From Apoderus coryli (taxonomy: Eukaryota > Arthropoda > Insecta > Coleoptera > Attelabidae), in contig OU452204.1 of assembly GCA_911728435.2 (NCBI GenBank), forward strand, positions 12,772,001 to 12,836,000: a stretch of 64,000 nucleotides of DNA, read 5' to 3'. The notes beneath the pieces are model-generated. The model searched no databases, was not told where the DNA came from, and was given only the letters and a program-made list of their open reading frames with translations. Within the stretch, counting starts at the first letter, position 1. Every line of letters begins with the position of its first letter. Made by a program: the position numbers and the translations under genes. This document shows, in pieces, positions 43,525 through 55,479 of this stretch.

Positions 43525-44225
43525 CCATTTGGCTTTGGTAAGTAAACATTTTGAAGAACTCTGTTCTTACCCAAATGCGTGCAGACTGGATGGTCTTAGC
43601 CAGTAGTTAGCCACTATAACGTTACATGGCACCTCGCGATATATTTTTATTATTTCTTGTCTTGGTAAAATGATTCAGTAAGTTTATATAGTTTAAATTG
43701 ATATTTTTTTATGAAGACCAACTTTTGCACTTTTATTGAAATTAATGTTGGGCAAGTATTCTAACATCCATCATGTTACCAACAGCCAAAAAAATATAAG
43801 AATATACTAGGAGAGTTTTTAAACAAAATCAAATTTTTAAAATATCGTTCACAATAGTGTATAAAGTAATAAATACAATGTTTTACTTTTTGAAACACCT
43901 GCTCAATACACTCGAATTATTATTCCCTCTGGTATAGCAAATATAATAAATGAACGAAGAAAGGCTAAAGCAGCTAACTCCACTACCATTGAGACTATAA
44001 ATTTAAAGCCTTTATTATCCAATATGGTATAAGAGAATTAGCTGTCAAGCCATCTAGCTACTTTTGACAAAAGAGATTGTTGCGAAACAAATTTATTTAA
44101 AATCAATTATAGTTTATCTTCCAAACGTCAGGTCAGAAATTTACTCTTAGGGAGTTATCGGGTCGCTAAGATAGCGGCAAAACAACCAACGTCACATCCA
44201 CGATATTCGCCATTGAGAAGATGAA
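43525..44225. other. Noncoding stretch
   Basis: No gene or repeat recognised. Confidence 0.5.
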
Positions 44226-44245
44226 ATATCATTTTAGAGATAATA

Positions 44246-44276
44246 AGTTTCGGAGATCTAAATCTCCATCATGAGT
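44246..44276 (-). ncRNA. Hammerhead-ribozyme-like motif, copy 12
   Basis: Minus strand: CTCATGA where CTGATGA is expected, an extra T, stem GGAGAT/ATCTCC, GAAACTTATT. Stem II is perfect although the core is mutated. Confidence 0.45.
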
Positions 44277-44431
44277 CACATGTAACTGCCAATTATTAGA
44301 ATGAGAAAATTTCATGTAAACTAAAACAACTTTTAAATAATTGTCTTACTAGTTCAATGTTCAATGTATTAAATTCGATTGAACTGGTAAGACACCTTTT
44401 TATTACATTCTCTATTAATTGCTTTATATGT

Positions 44432-44470
44432 GATTGAGGAAAGAGATTTAAATCTCCGAAACATGACCCT
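44432..44470 (+). ncRNA. Hammerhead-ribozyme-like motif, copy 13
   Basis: TTGAGGA where CTGANGA is expected, then AA, stem GAGATTTAAATCTC, and CGAAACATGACC. It is the inverted partner of copy 12. Confidence 0.45.
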
Positions 44471-44494
44471 AAAATGTCGGTTGAGGTTTGTTGG

Positions 44495-45320
44495 TTACAA
44501 TCGAAATACTTCATTATAATTTAAAAATAGTTGGTTTTTCGGGTAAAGTTGTATTAATTTTTCATGATAAAGACAATCTGTGAACAATAAAACATATTTT
44601 TGCAAAACGCCGCCATTCTATCTATCTATATTTTGCTGCTCGCAACATTTTGTCTCTTTTCGAGATGTTCCATTTATAACAAGTTGAACTATATTATGGA
44701 TGTAATATTGCGGTGTTATTAAGATTATTACTAGCATTTCGACATATTTGCTAATTTCAGATTACTTTTGCCTTACATTATTTGCCCCTTTGTGTTACAT
44801 CAATATGATATACCCACTCTACCATAAGACAGACGTTACCGTTCCCTTCCTAATATAATATACCTGGGTAATTTTAGGTATACGAAGTTATAGGTATATA
44901 CAAATCTAAATTAATATGCTCGAGGGTCGTGCGTTATTACGTATGCTGAGAACGAGCCACGTGATCCGTGTTACATATGAGAAATTTTGGTTGTCTGTCA
45001 AACGATACACCGCCCCTATGTATATTCCTGCATATATACGAGTACATACTATGGGTATTGTTTGCAAATAATTATAACTGGGTTATTGCAACAATGTAGT
45101 AGCTACGCATTAAAGGAACGTTTTATAATTGATTGTTGCGTATAACGTTTAGGGTAGAATAAATTAGGAAACAAGTTTTACAACTTCCAAAAACACTTTT
45201 TTAATATTAATAAAACTTGCTTTTTATTGATAAACATCGAAATCGATTATAGCCAAATGAATACAAATATGAAAACAAAGCAGTTCAAGGTCAAACTTGT
45301 AGGTACAAAAAATATAGTAC
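44495..45320. other. Noncoding stretch
   Basis: No gene or repeat recognised. Confidence 0.5.
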
Positions 45321-45329
45321 ACCTACCAT

Positions 45330-46135
45330 TTACTTACTTCAAATTAGTCCTAGTAGTAGGTCTATCGTTATAAAAGAACAGATGATCTAGAATTTCCGCG
45401 AGGTATTAAAAAACAAAACATCTGTAACAACGGAGGGCAATCAATCTTTTTATGCAGACATAAAAAAAAACTTAATTGCAGAAATTCGTCGCCTGAACTC
45501 TAAGTTCTGCAAGTAACATCTGATCAACAAAATATCATTCCATATACCATCTTCAGGGTAAAAACCCTGAATCCTGAAATGCAAGTATTCCAAAAAGTTC
45601 CGCTGAATATTCTCTAAAGAAATTTTGTGAAAAATATAACGACACCATATTAAAAAACAATATTCCAGCGTTGATCTGACACCAGAATACTATAAAGTTC
45701 TAATTGTAAGTAAAGTTTAAAAATACCTCGAATTTCTTGCAATGTACCCATACGATCATCTGTCGAAAATAACACCAAGATCCACTACGGAGTCTGGTCG
45801 ATGCAAATTCTCCTCATCAATGTATAATCAAAGGTAATAGGCAGTATTCTTTTGCTATAAGACACAACTTTACATTTTAAATGCAGCTTATTCTCAATTC
45901 ACCAGGATTCAGAAACTATGGAGATAATACGTTACAAATTCCTGCAATCGTCAACATGGTCAATATATGCATATACCTTCAGATCATCTGTAAATAACAC
46001 ATTCCTACAGACTATCCTTCCAGTTATTTTATTTTTTTTAAACAAGTAATTGATATTGCCAAGCAAAGCTGGATGACTTATTTTCTAAATCCTTAACACT
46101 ATTTCCATCTTCAGGAAAGCGCTAAAATAGTGGTC
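45330..46135 (-). pseudogene. Jockey-like RT relic
   Basis: Minus strand: FTDDLKVYAYIDHVDDCRNL (motif C region with F-T-D-D for FADD), ENKLHLKCKVVSYSKRI, DLGVIFD-like sequence near 45760, LVSDQRWNIVF where LVRSTLEYCSVVW is expected, and near the end IDCPPLLQMFCFLIPRGNSR. Numerous stops and shifts. The block order matches the element at 38.2-40.5 kb. Confidence 0.7.
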
Positions 46136-46139
46136 AACG

Positions 46140-47515
46140 TCAGCGGAACACACGTCCAGGGAAACGGTAAAACTTATTGTCTAATTGTGTCTTCTATTCT
46201 CACATTTCTTTAAGCTTATGCAGAGAAGATCAAATTATTGCTAAATTTTTCTCTCAAAAACAAACTTCATTTCAAAATAGGTCGATACTAGACATGTCCT
46301 CCATATCTCCGAATTGAGAGTAATGAACCAAAAAATGCAAACGCAGCAGATTTGACGACCACAGAGTGTTTTCCTTGATAATATTAACTAGTAATTGACA
46401 CCATATTTGATCAAAGTCTGCTGGGATTCATTCATTTTAGATTCGACTAGTAAAAATGATAACTAAGATGAAAAGAGATAAGTCAGTCTCTATCAAAAAT
46501 CTGTTTCAAATATATCTTTGATTAATTGGATACTTAAAATTTTTACTTCACAAATTTCTGCTACCATATGCTACGGTTTAAATTAATAGAAGAATATTTA
46601 TATGATTTTTGTTTTTATCATCAAAATTAATATTTAAGAAAACACAAAAAAAAAAGAGATCGGGTAACGTTTTCAAACCTTGTGACAGCTTTAGCTTAAA
46701 CCACAGCAAAGCTCGACTAGGTCAGCCTTCAGGGGGGGTGCGCCACTAACTTTGCGGTAAAGTTAGAAACCTACGATGTTTTGTATGTCACAAAGCTTGA
46801 ATCCACCATACGATCATTCACCATAATTAAATTCAAAAGATATATTATATATTTATACGAAATTATTTTTCAACACACAATACAAAAAAAATTTGAAATA
46901 TTTATATTAATAAATATCGTTACGAAACAATAAAAGAATAATGAATCTTATCACTGAATTCCTATTCTAAAAATTATAAAAGAAATATTCAGTACAATAA
47001 GCAATGTTTGGATCTCCCAAATACTGATATACGAAATTATTAGGTATATATTAACAAAATACATCAGTCATTCAACAATACTAATATTCAAAACTAAGTT
47101 CTAAAGAAAATATATTACCAATAAAGAGTGAAAATTTTAATCGATATCTATATACTTATTGTTTATATTTATTTTAATAATAATATAAAATAAGACCCCT
47201 ATACGTGATCACGAATAGTTCCCAACACTACTATATAAAATAGTTTTAGAATACATATTTAAATATCACACAATTACGCAAGATAATAACAAAATATATA
47301 AACTCTTGATATATTTTTTTGTTATTTAGAATAAAGAAATGTTCACTATTTAATAATTGAAAGAAAACCCAAATGGTACTATTTAACACAAAAACAATTA
47401 TATGAACATACAGAAGGAAAATTAATTTATTTCATATCAACTCTGTTATATATGAGATGAGATGAGATATGAGAAATTCACTTTGTAAATAACTTAATTA
47501 ATAAAATGACGCTCA
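46140..47515. other. Very AT-rich noncoding stretch
   Basis: No gene or repeat recognised. Confidence 0.5.
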
Positions 47516-47519
47516 ACAA

Positions 47520-48060
47520 ATAAATTTTTACAATAAAAACCTGGTCTCGTTCTGATGATCAACCATCCATTTTTACCCAAACCTTCGACAAGAACAATGA
47601 ATTTTCTGCCACCATATATCAGTCATAAGTCGATGAATGCCAAAACTTGGAGTCCAAATCGTTCCAACCAATTTTTATTTATTACTTGATTGTATGGACA
47701 AACGGAAATAATATCCGAATTCAGGAAGAAGAACGAAGAAGAAGAAAAAGCCCTTGATGTTGTGTGGCTTAATTGTAATCCAGCGATAGCATTTACATGG
47801 CCAACCAGAAATCGGTTACAAAGTTGAGTCCAACAAGAAATGAAGTGGTTAAATAAAATCCAGACAAAGCTGATTGTTTGATCGCACAATGCACACAATA
47901 TATCACTTCCAAACCATCCAGAAATCAAACAATAATTCCGGACAATAACTCTCACAAATCCCACACAAAAATGGGCTCCAATCAAGCTTAGAGAAATTAG
48001 AGAACTATCCACTTCAACCACCAGCACACTCCTGCCGCACTCGACTTACAAAAGAAGAAT
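47520..48060. other. GC-richer unassigned block
   Basis: Composition is more balanced than in the AT-rich flanks, and a 134-codon frame is open on the minus strand (47623-48027). Its peptide is hydrophobic with a serine/phenylalanine run and no domain I recognise. A 5' exon or UTR of a minus-strand gene is possible, but nothing else supports it. Confidence 0.2.
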
Positions 48061-48064
48061 AATG

Positions 48065-51040
48065 ACAATGCAAAATTTCACAAAACGCAATGTCAACTTA
48101 AGAGTTTCGACCAATCAAAATTTCACATGATAGCACGCCAACGATTGTTAAGAGAACTAACACAAATATATTTTATTATGAATAATTAAGGAAAAAACGA
48201 TAATTATATACTAAGAACACAATATGCTATAGAAAAACAAATATGAATAATTATTTCATAATTCAAATAATTCTCCAAACAACAATTATGAATTCTAAAT
48301 CAAAGAAAGAATTTAAATCTGGGAAGTTAACATAGCGCACAGGAAAAATCAATAAATATGTACTTCTACTACTGTAGGTACCCTTATCAACAAATTTTGT
48401 TTATTCATAAATTTAAATATTTTATGCCTATTTAACAATAGATGGAGCGAGATGTATTATTACCTTTTTAATTAGAACAATTTAAAATTCGAATCACGTA
48501 ATCATTTGTGTTATGGTGCAGGTAAGTATAAACCCGATGGTTACGAGAGCACATACAGGGATAGTCAGAAATATGTACCTACAAAAATCAATTAAACATA
48601 ATATTTAATTCAAATATACTTGGAACAGTGATAGCAACAAATAATTTCCCTTTTTTTCTGAAAATAGAAATGTATACAAATTTTAAACGTAACACATATA
48701 TTTTCTAACTGTTAAATAACGATCTCCATATTTCCTTGCTATCATTAAATCAGCGATTTCAACAGGCACTTACGTACATTTGTTTTAATGTCTTTGGATT
48801 TCTATAATTCATCATCAGAACAATGAGACTTAAATGGATTGACCACATGAGTTGAGTTAAAAGCTTTTACAATGGAAGTTTTGTCCATTTAAGTCGCACG
48901 TAATTTTTATAAACTATTCTAAAATTACCTTTAGTCAAGTTATTTATTTGTTTATGTTTTGAATACTAAAATGAATGAAAAAGGTATTTTGATTGGAAGC
49001 AAAGATAAATGGAAATTAATATTACAACTCTAACTGTCGCTGATCTAGTAGGAAATAGCTTTGTCTAGTTAATATATAACTCATTATTTTACTCTTGAAC
49101 TCATAGTCTAGGAGTCGTAAAATATTTTCTAATTTTCTCTTTGTTGAATTTGCAAGACTAAGTATTTAAACAAAGAATTATCAATTGTCTAGCAACATAA
49201 TAATTAATTTTGATTTTATTTAACACAAGTTGTGCACTCACGAAGCAGTTTGATTCAAATTGTTGCTTGTTGCTTCAGAAAAACCGCCGCAATATGAGAG
49301 CAGTGTATAATCATCAAGTTTGAATAGTAAACAACAATTTGTTGATCAACAAACGGGCTGGTTTAGAAAATCATCATCTGCCACGAACGTACAAAGCTCT
49401 CACACATTCTATTCACCCAATGACTTTGCTCGAAACATCGGATTGATGAGTCACCTGTCATTTAACCTCCAATAATTTTCAATCTGAAGAAGCAGAGTGG
49501 GAGAAGTATTTTTTGCATATTGCCTTAAACCTACTAGTATCCCCCCTTTGCAGAGTATTTTCAATGTTCTTCATTAATTTAACAAAAGAAAAAGCTTGTG
49601 TTATACATGAGACTTTTTTTTTAAACAAATGCGATACTTTGATCAATACGTTAACTTTGCTAACTACTATATAGTTTCACATTTCAACGAGACAATAATT
49701 GACTCTATATAATGTTCAAAATAGAGCGTCTATACCTCATAAATACACAGAGCACCTCACACGCAAACCCTTAACTGGCAAATTAACAATTCATGCGTGT
49801 TCCTCACGCCGCATCAGTCTTGAATACTGCTCGTCCCTGTCACTACCAAAGAATGAATCTCACCCTAGAGCTTGCTATATTTTCCCTTTTCACATCCATC
49901 GGCCTATGAATTTCTTAACAGTCAACGCAAATTTCAATTTTCAAAAGTTAAACTTATGTGTGAGTTTGAGAGTTGCCAACTATTGGGAGAAAAGAATCGC
50001 TTTGCACGTTTTCAATGGAAACTTTTCTGTCAAGTCATTTAGAAATGAGCTTGAAGTGTTTCGTTTAGTTTTCATGCTACTTTCATAAAGTTTTTTTGAC
50101 AATGCTGAAGAATGAAGTATTATATTTAATTCTCTTTAGAGGCATAATTTATCCTAACAAGAATGCATCTTTTACATTTGAAATATACTTTTATTATTAC
50201 GGACGAGGCGATAAAGAATTGTTCAAAGTGTATTTTGATTGCTAATCCTTGCATGAAAAAAAAAGTTACAAAAAATGATTGAAATTATTTATGTTCCTTT
50301 TAATTTCATTATTGTGGCATACAAGACGAATTCGTTTATTCAAAGTTCAAACGTTATTTTTTAATTCGGATCTAATTTACTATAAAAAATGGTGGGAGTT
50401 TAGAACATAAACAGCTCCTCAATTATCTTCATCAACGACAGTTTCCATGATAGGAAACCTTCCATGAAAACAACGGTGCGTTACCCGTTAGGGACTTCTT
50501 CAACTAGTTGTCTTTTACATTTCAATACTTCATAATCCGTCGACCATGCTCAGACTCAATGTTAAGTGATCTTTTGTAATAAAAATGTTAAAACCCTCTG
50601 ATTTGAACAATATTGGCTTACATAGAAATTGGTTTTAAAACTTCTTTTAAAAATGGAAGCGTATACTGCGAAACCATTAATTTTAAATCCAGTCATGTTT
50701 CGAAAATATAAAATAGATTCGTACAGATAATAATAACAACGAAATGGATCGTTAAATTACATTGACTCAGAGTTTTTTATATCAATTTCGATATTTATTT
50801 TTGCCTCTTTTCTAAATTTCTGTTTTATTATACAGAGCCACACCTAAAAGATATTATCATTAGTTAAATTAAAAGTATGTATGTATATAGAAGAAGCAAT
50901 CAAATACAGGGTGATTGCTGGTGAATGGCAGTTGTTGTAGGTGAAATGCCACTTCACCAAAAATAAATAATAATAACAAAAATATATACGTACTAGTATT
51001 TTTCATTTACTGTCTTTATTTTTAGAAGAGATAAAATTTT
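48065..51040. other. Noncoding stretch
   Basis: No gene recognised. A 129-codon plus-strand frame at 49699-50088 (starting MTLYNVQNRASIPHKYTEHL by a non-ATG codon) has no domain. A possible decayed hammerhead-like layout (CTGATGATGAATT, minus strand) lies near 48805-48818. ATACAGGGTGATTGC near 50905 resembles the motif cluster at 57.9-60.1 kb. Confidence 0.45.
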
Positions 51041-51049
51041 AAAATGTAT

Positions 51050-51345
51050 GAACATGAACCGCTCGCGCGACAGTTTTCTTCCATTAACAATGAATACTAC
51101 CGCATTAATCAAAAATTAACCACTGTTGCTAGATGCTCTCCAGCCTCCAAATTGGAGAGTATTGCAAGCGAAGGACGGGCGGAAAAATAGCCCGAGTCGC
51201 GCGCTGGTCTGCTTATGTTTACGATACATATCTCGGTTGCCATGACGATGGGTTATGCGCCTCGCGGCAGCTTTTTATCAGGTGGAGTGCATTGCATGTG
51301 TGCGTGGATCTCCTACACTTTGGATTTATATTAGAAGGATAAGTT
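51050..51345 (+). promoter_or_regulatory. CpG-bearing GC-rich block, possible promoter or first exon
   Basis: GAACCGCTCGCGCGACAG, GGACGGGCGGAAAAATAG, CGAGTCGCGCGCTGGTCTGC and GCGCCTCGCGGCAGC lie within 250 bases, far richer in CpG than the flanks. Overlapping frames at 51133-51342 and 51255-51605 encode no recognised domain. It could be a promoter with a 5' exon, or a GC-rich mobile element. Confidence 0.25.
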
Positions 51346-51879
51346 GTTTACGTAGTTTTTTTGTTATTATTATAGTTATTTGGTTGGTTTTCGCTTGTGT
51401 ATTATTCTGTCAAAAAAACATGAGCTTTTTAAGCATAAACTTTCTTTTATCTCAAAATTTTTACATCAGTATTTTTACTCGAAAAACTGACATAGCAAAA
51501 TCAAGAGACAGAAGGCAAAATTATGTCGTTAAAAAGATAAATATATCCGATAAAATAAAAGCTATTATGTTTTCACTAATGATAAAAGCTAAAATGGCGA
51601 ATTAGTCGTTTTTTGTTCCCTGCACTACACCTCTTTTTCAACCCGCGAGCCGCCACTGATGTATGGTATATTAGATGTTTTGGGAAAAGTAACCATACTA
51701 CATCCTAATCTATCACTCTAGAATGTCATATTTGTAGGACGTCCGGTTATACCGGAAGTTTATACCAACTTTCTTATTCTATTTTTATATTCCTTATCTG
51801 TTTTGTAGTATTACAAGCGGCCAATGGACACAATTGCAATCCTCGAGACAATAGTTCAACCTCAAAAAGAAATTGAGAT

Positions 51880-52390
51880 CGAATGGAATATATCGATACA
51901 TTTCTTGCATCTCTATTAGTGACAGAAAGTTGATATTTCTAGCATCCGCGTCAAATTAAATGCATCCGTTCGAGTAACAATATTGCAGATGGGCTACAAT
52001 TTCAATAATAATAAAAAAAGTTCAATGACCCAGTTTTCAATAATAATAAAAACAGTTCTATGACCTTGTTTTGAACTTGCAACTTGGATAACAGGTATCC
52101 CATGGGCGGGTTTTTAAAAGTCTTTAAATGCAGACGCCCGGAACGTAGATGGTCAGGACGGTAAAAAATCAATATTCGAATGCCAAATGTGTCAACATGT
52201 GTCAACTTGTGTCATTTAAAAACAATTCTGCCAGATTTAGTTCATGTGTATAGTATTAAAATAAAAATACGCATACATTAGGAGTTCTTTTAGATATAAT
52301 AATGTTTTAATACTTGTTATATTATTGTGGCAGTTGACTAAATTAAATTTGTTGGAAAATCAAGTACCTAATCATCTTCCATGTGTAAAT
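51880..52390 (+). repeat. Dispersed repeat R2, copy 1
   Basis: ATATATCGATACATTTCTTG, CTCTATTAGTGACAGAAAGT, GCATCCGCGTCAAAT, then TTCATGTGTATAGTATTAAA, TAATAATGTTTTAATA and GGAAAATCAAGTACCTAATC. The same blocks in the same order and strand occur at 62500-62950. Confidence 0.7.
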
Positions 52391-52399
52391 ATATTGCGT

Positions 52400-54690
52400 A
52401 ATGTTGGTTGAGGAAACTGTCCTGAAATATGTTTATGGTGAAAATGTTCAAATAAAGTGTGGCATCCGCGAATTTCTCATCTTTTCTTGATTGTTGCCAG
52501 AATTTGAATGAAGTGAATGGAATGACATATAAATAATATTGATTTTTTTCAACAACCAAATTGATATGCCATATTCTTATACCTAAACTTTAAAGTTTCT
52601 GAAATGAAAACCAGTTTCTAGAAAAATGAATTAAACGTCATGAAAAATTTTAATTATACCTCAAACATTTGAAATAAGGTAAATGTAATGCCAAACCGTT
52701 ATTTTTTTTGTGTTAATATAATTTGTTTTTAAATTGCGTCCTTTGTTCCAAATTTAACAGGACGTCACTAACATGCAGGTACACAATATAACCGGTTTCT
52801 AACCCTTGCGGTAATTCCTATATTTCTCTCAAGAGCTCTATTCTCTAACCAACATTATGCTCCAGAAGCCAAAAGAGCCATTTACAACTGCAATTTTACA
52901 TTGATCAAATAAGCACATTATTATTTCTGTTAAAATGAAGAACCTAAATATGCGATTTAAGAATCAACTAATGTGCATAAAATATTTATTGTCCATCTAG
53001 TCTAGTGATATTTTTTAGCAGGACTATTTATTAATCATCGATTATTAACCTAGACATTATGTTAGTAACAACACCTTCAAACATTCTGTATTAATATCCA
53101 CCGTTTTTGGAATACTAATTTCATCAAGCAAAATTTGGTGGACACACGCCTACCTTATCAGAAGCAAAATGTCCTAATTCCTCTATTGCTACATATGCTG
53201 CACGCATTCAATTCGCCCTTATATCCCCACAAACATATGCATAACTATCAGAGAGCGGATAGAGAATGCAACTCCCCATGCCGGTCTCTCTTTTATATGG
53301 TAGTTTGGAGGGCATCTAATCGGTCAGATGGACACATTGTTAGTTACTCATTCAATCGTGCCTTTGGCATCAAGCGTGGCATGAATTAATGGCCATAGCA
53401 TATCGATAAAACGATTAGCTCTCGAGTACAGTTTTGGGTAAACATAACCTTTAAAACTGGTAAATCGTTTGTAAAAGCTCCAGCGAATGTTTGCTGTTAT
53501 TATTGGATTGCTTTTGGGGATTTTCAACTTTTGTGCTTTAATTATGTAATATTAGCGGCTGCAAAGTTGGAATAACTTATCCTGGATTACTATAAATTAG
53601 TTTCTCATAATAATGCAAAAATTTGTGAACAAAAAATCGGTTGTTTCGCCTGAAACTAAGTGCATTTTACATGCTTCGAGCTAGGCTATGAGCAGTAATG
53701 TTTAATTATTGACTTCGTTTGCGAATTCAGTGGGAAAGGTTTCGGCTAACATAATCTTCAATCGTTTAATTATTTTAAATCCATCGTAAGTGATCTGTGC
53801 TATAGATTTTGACTTTTGATCATTAACAATGAGGCGTCCTCACTCATTCCATTTCAACTCCCACGCTTCGGATTGGTCACTTGTGAACTTAGAACTCAAA
53901 TTAACGATATTTAAATATGTTGTTGCTCGAAATAATGGATGAAGAGATATTGGTTGGAAATTACAAGTAGGCTAAAAAAATAATCCTGTGATTTTATCAA
54001 TCAAGACTGTCTTAACTCTAGAACTGGAACCGGTACGGTGATGAAACTGCTGTGTTTCCTAGGAAAGTATCTCGTTTAATAAGAGAAATTTATTTTGATT
54101 CATATCAGATTTTTTGTTATATGTTCCTTTATTCAAAGCAGTATAAATAGATACAAATTTTCCAAGAAGTTTTAATGTAACGTAGCATCTTGGTTTGAAA
54201 AACTGTTTAAAATTTTCCATTACTACGAAATTTATCAAATGATTGATATACCTACATCAATTGATATCATAAAACCACGCACCATTATCGGTAATATATC
54301 ACAGCAAAACTTGAGCGTTCTGGTTGTGCCAGGTGTGTGTTTTGTATACTATACTGTATACTGCTACGAGTTTTTATTTTTTTAACTTTTCCCTCCCAGT
54401 TTTGGAGTATAAATGAATGTTTGCTTTTATGTTTTGCCATTGAAGTGTGATTAAATTTTACGAGAGCATCTATGTATGTGTCACAACATACAACATATGA
54501 TGGCTGGGAAATAGAGGAGATACATTACAAATATTTTGATTACACTGGCATCTGATACAAATGATACTCGAACGTTATCGGATGTTTTGTAGTATCTATG
54601 CTGGCGGTTAAGAGCTACCTATTCATAGAATAAACAGCTTCATGGTGTTTGATACAATGTCATTATTAAAAAGTTTGGTGTGGAATATTA
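52400..54690. other. Noncoding stretch
   Basis: No gene recognised; a plus-strand frame at 53135-53389 (84 codons) has no recognised domain. Confidence 0.5.
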
Positions 54691-54691
54691 A

Positions 54692-55450
54692 AGTATATTT
54701 TATTTTATTTATTTATTTTATTTATTTTCAACAACTTACACAGGTCATATGACCCAGTTATAAAGTGTGCTTATAACAACAATATTAATAACAATAACAT
54801 AATATTACCAGCAAAAAAAAACAAAGAACAAAACTTGCGCATTTGCTCTAATGTAATATTATCAAATATCGTACTATTAATAATTTTAAATAAGTACAGT
54901 ATTCCCTTAGTTCTTCTATTAAAGAGTGACATCAGATTATAATTTCCTAGATTCACATGATAGTCGGAGGTATGCTGATTATATAATAGAAAATCTGCCT
55001 GTCTGACAAACTTTATTTGTACTCTCTCAAGTATTAAGATATGTTTCGTGTACAAAGGTGACCAAACAACAGCACAGTACTCCAGTTTTGAACGTACAAA
55101 CGCGTTATAAAGCAAAACCAAGGTTTTCTTATTTTTAAACTCCTTTGTGTTTCTTAATAAAAATCCAAGATTTCGATAGGATGCGTTTGTTATCTGGATA
55201 ATGTGGTCTGAGAATGTCAGTCTTGTGTCAAATAACACCCGCAGGTCGTTAATTAAATCAGTTGTACATAATATGTTATTGTCAATCGAGTATGAGAATT
55301 GTATGGGTGTTTTTATATAGTGATAGGTCATAGCTTTACATTTTGGTATATTAAAAGGCAAACGATTTTGAATGGACCATTTGTAGATAGAGTCTAAGTC
55401 CTTTTGAAGTTCATTAGTTTGATACAGAAAAACTTTGGTCTTTTACCTCA
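54692..55450 (-). pseudogene. Non-LTR retrotransposon relic (RT C-terminal part)
   Basis: From about 55361 down: MPFNIPKCKAMTYHYIKT (the N-x-x-KC block after motif C), DLINDLRVLFDTRLTFSDHI, ASYRNLGFLLRNTKEF, LYNAFVRSKLEYCAVVWSPL and LERVQIKFVRQADFLL. 196 codons are open without a stop. The palm catalytic box is missing (5' truncation). The 3' end is rich in AAATA units, (TAAA)n at about 54692-54726. The VRSKLEYC block places it with the jockey-like/CR1-like RTs. Confidence 0.8.
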
Positions 55451-55479
55451 GCTTTCACACTACTTTCGAAAGGCATTAT

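Larger units (their letters stand above)
44228..44490. mobile_element. Small foldback with hammerhead-like motifs at both ends
   Basis: Diverged arms: CGGAGATCTAAATCTCC at 44251-44267 and GAGATTTAAATCTCCG at 44443-44458; then TCACATGTAACTGCCAATTA against TTAATTGCTTTATATGTGA; then GTCTTACTAGTTCAAT at 44343 against ATTGAACTGGTAAGAC near 44377. The centre is about 15 bases. It looks like a miniature relative of the Penelope-type foldbacks. Confidence 0.65.

Noticed and set aside
47623..48027. 134-codon minus-strand frame
   Set aside because: No recognisable domain, hydrophobic and serine/phenylalanine-rich, and no clear splice or promoter context. Kept only as an unassigned block.
49699..50088. 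129-codon plus-strand frame
   Set aside because: Starts at a non-ATG codon, has no domain and no repeat of the pattern elsewhere.
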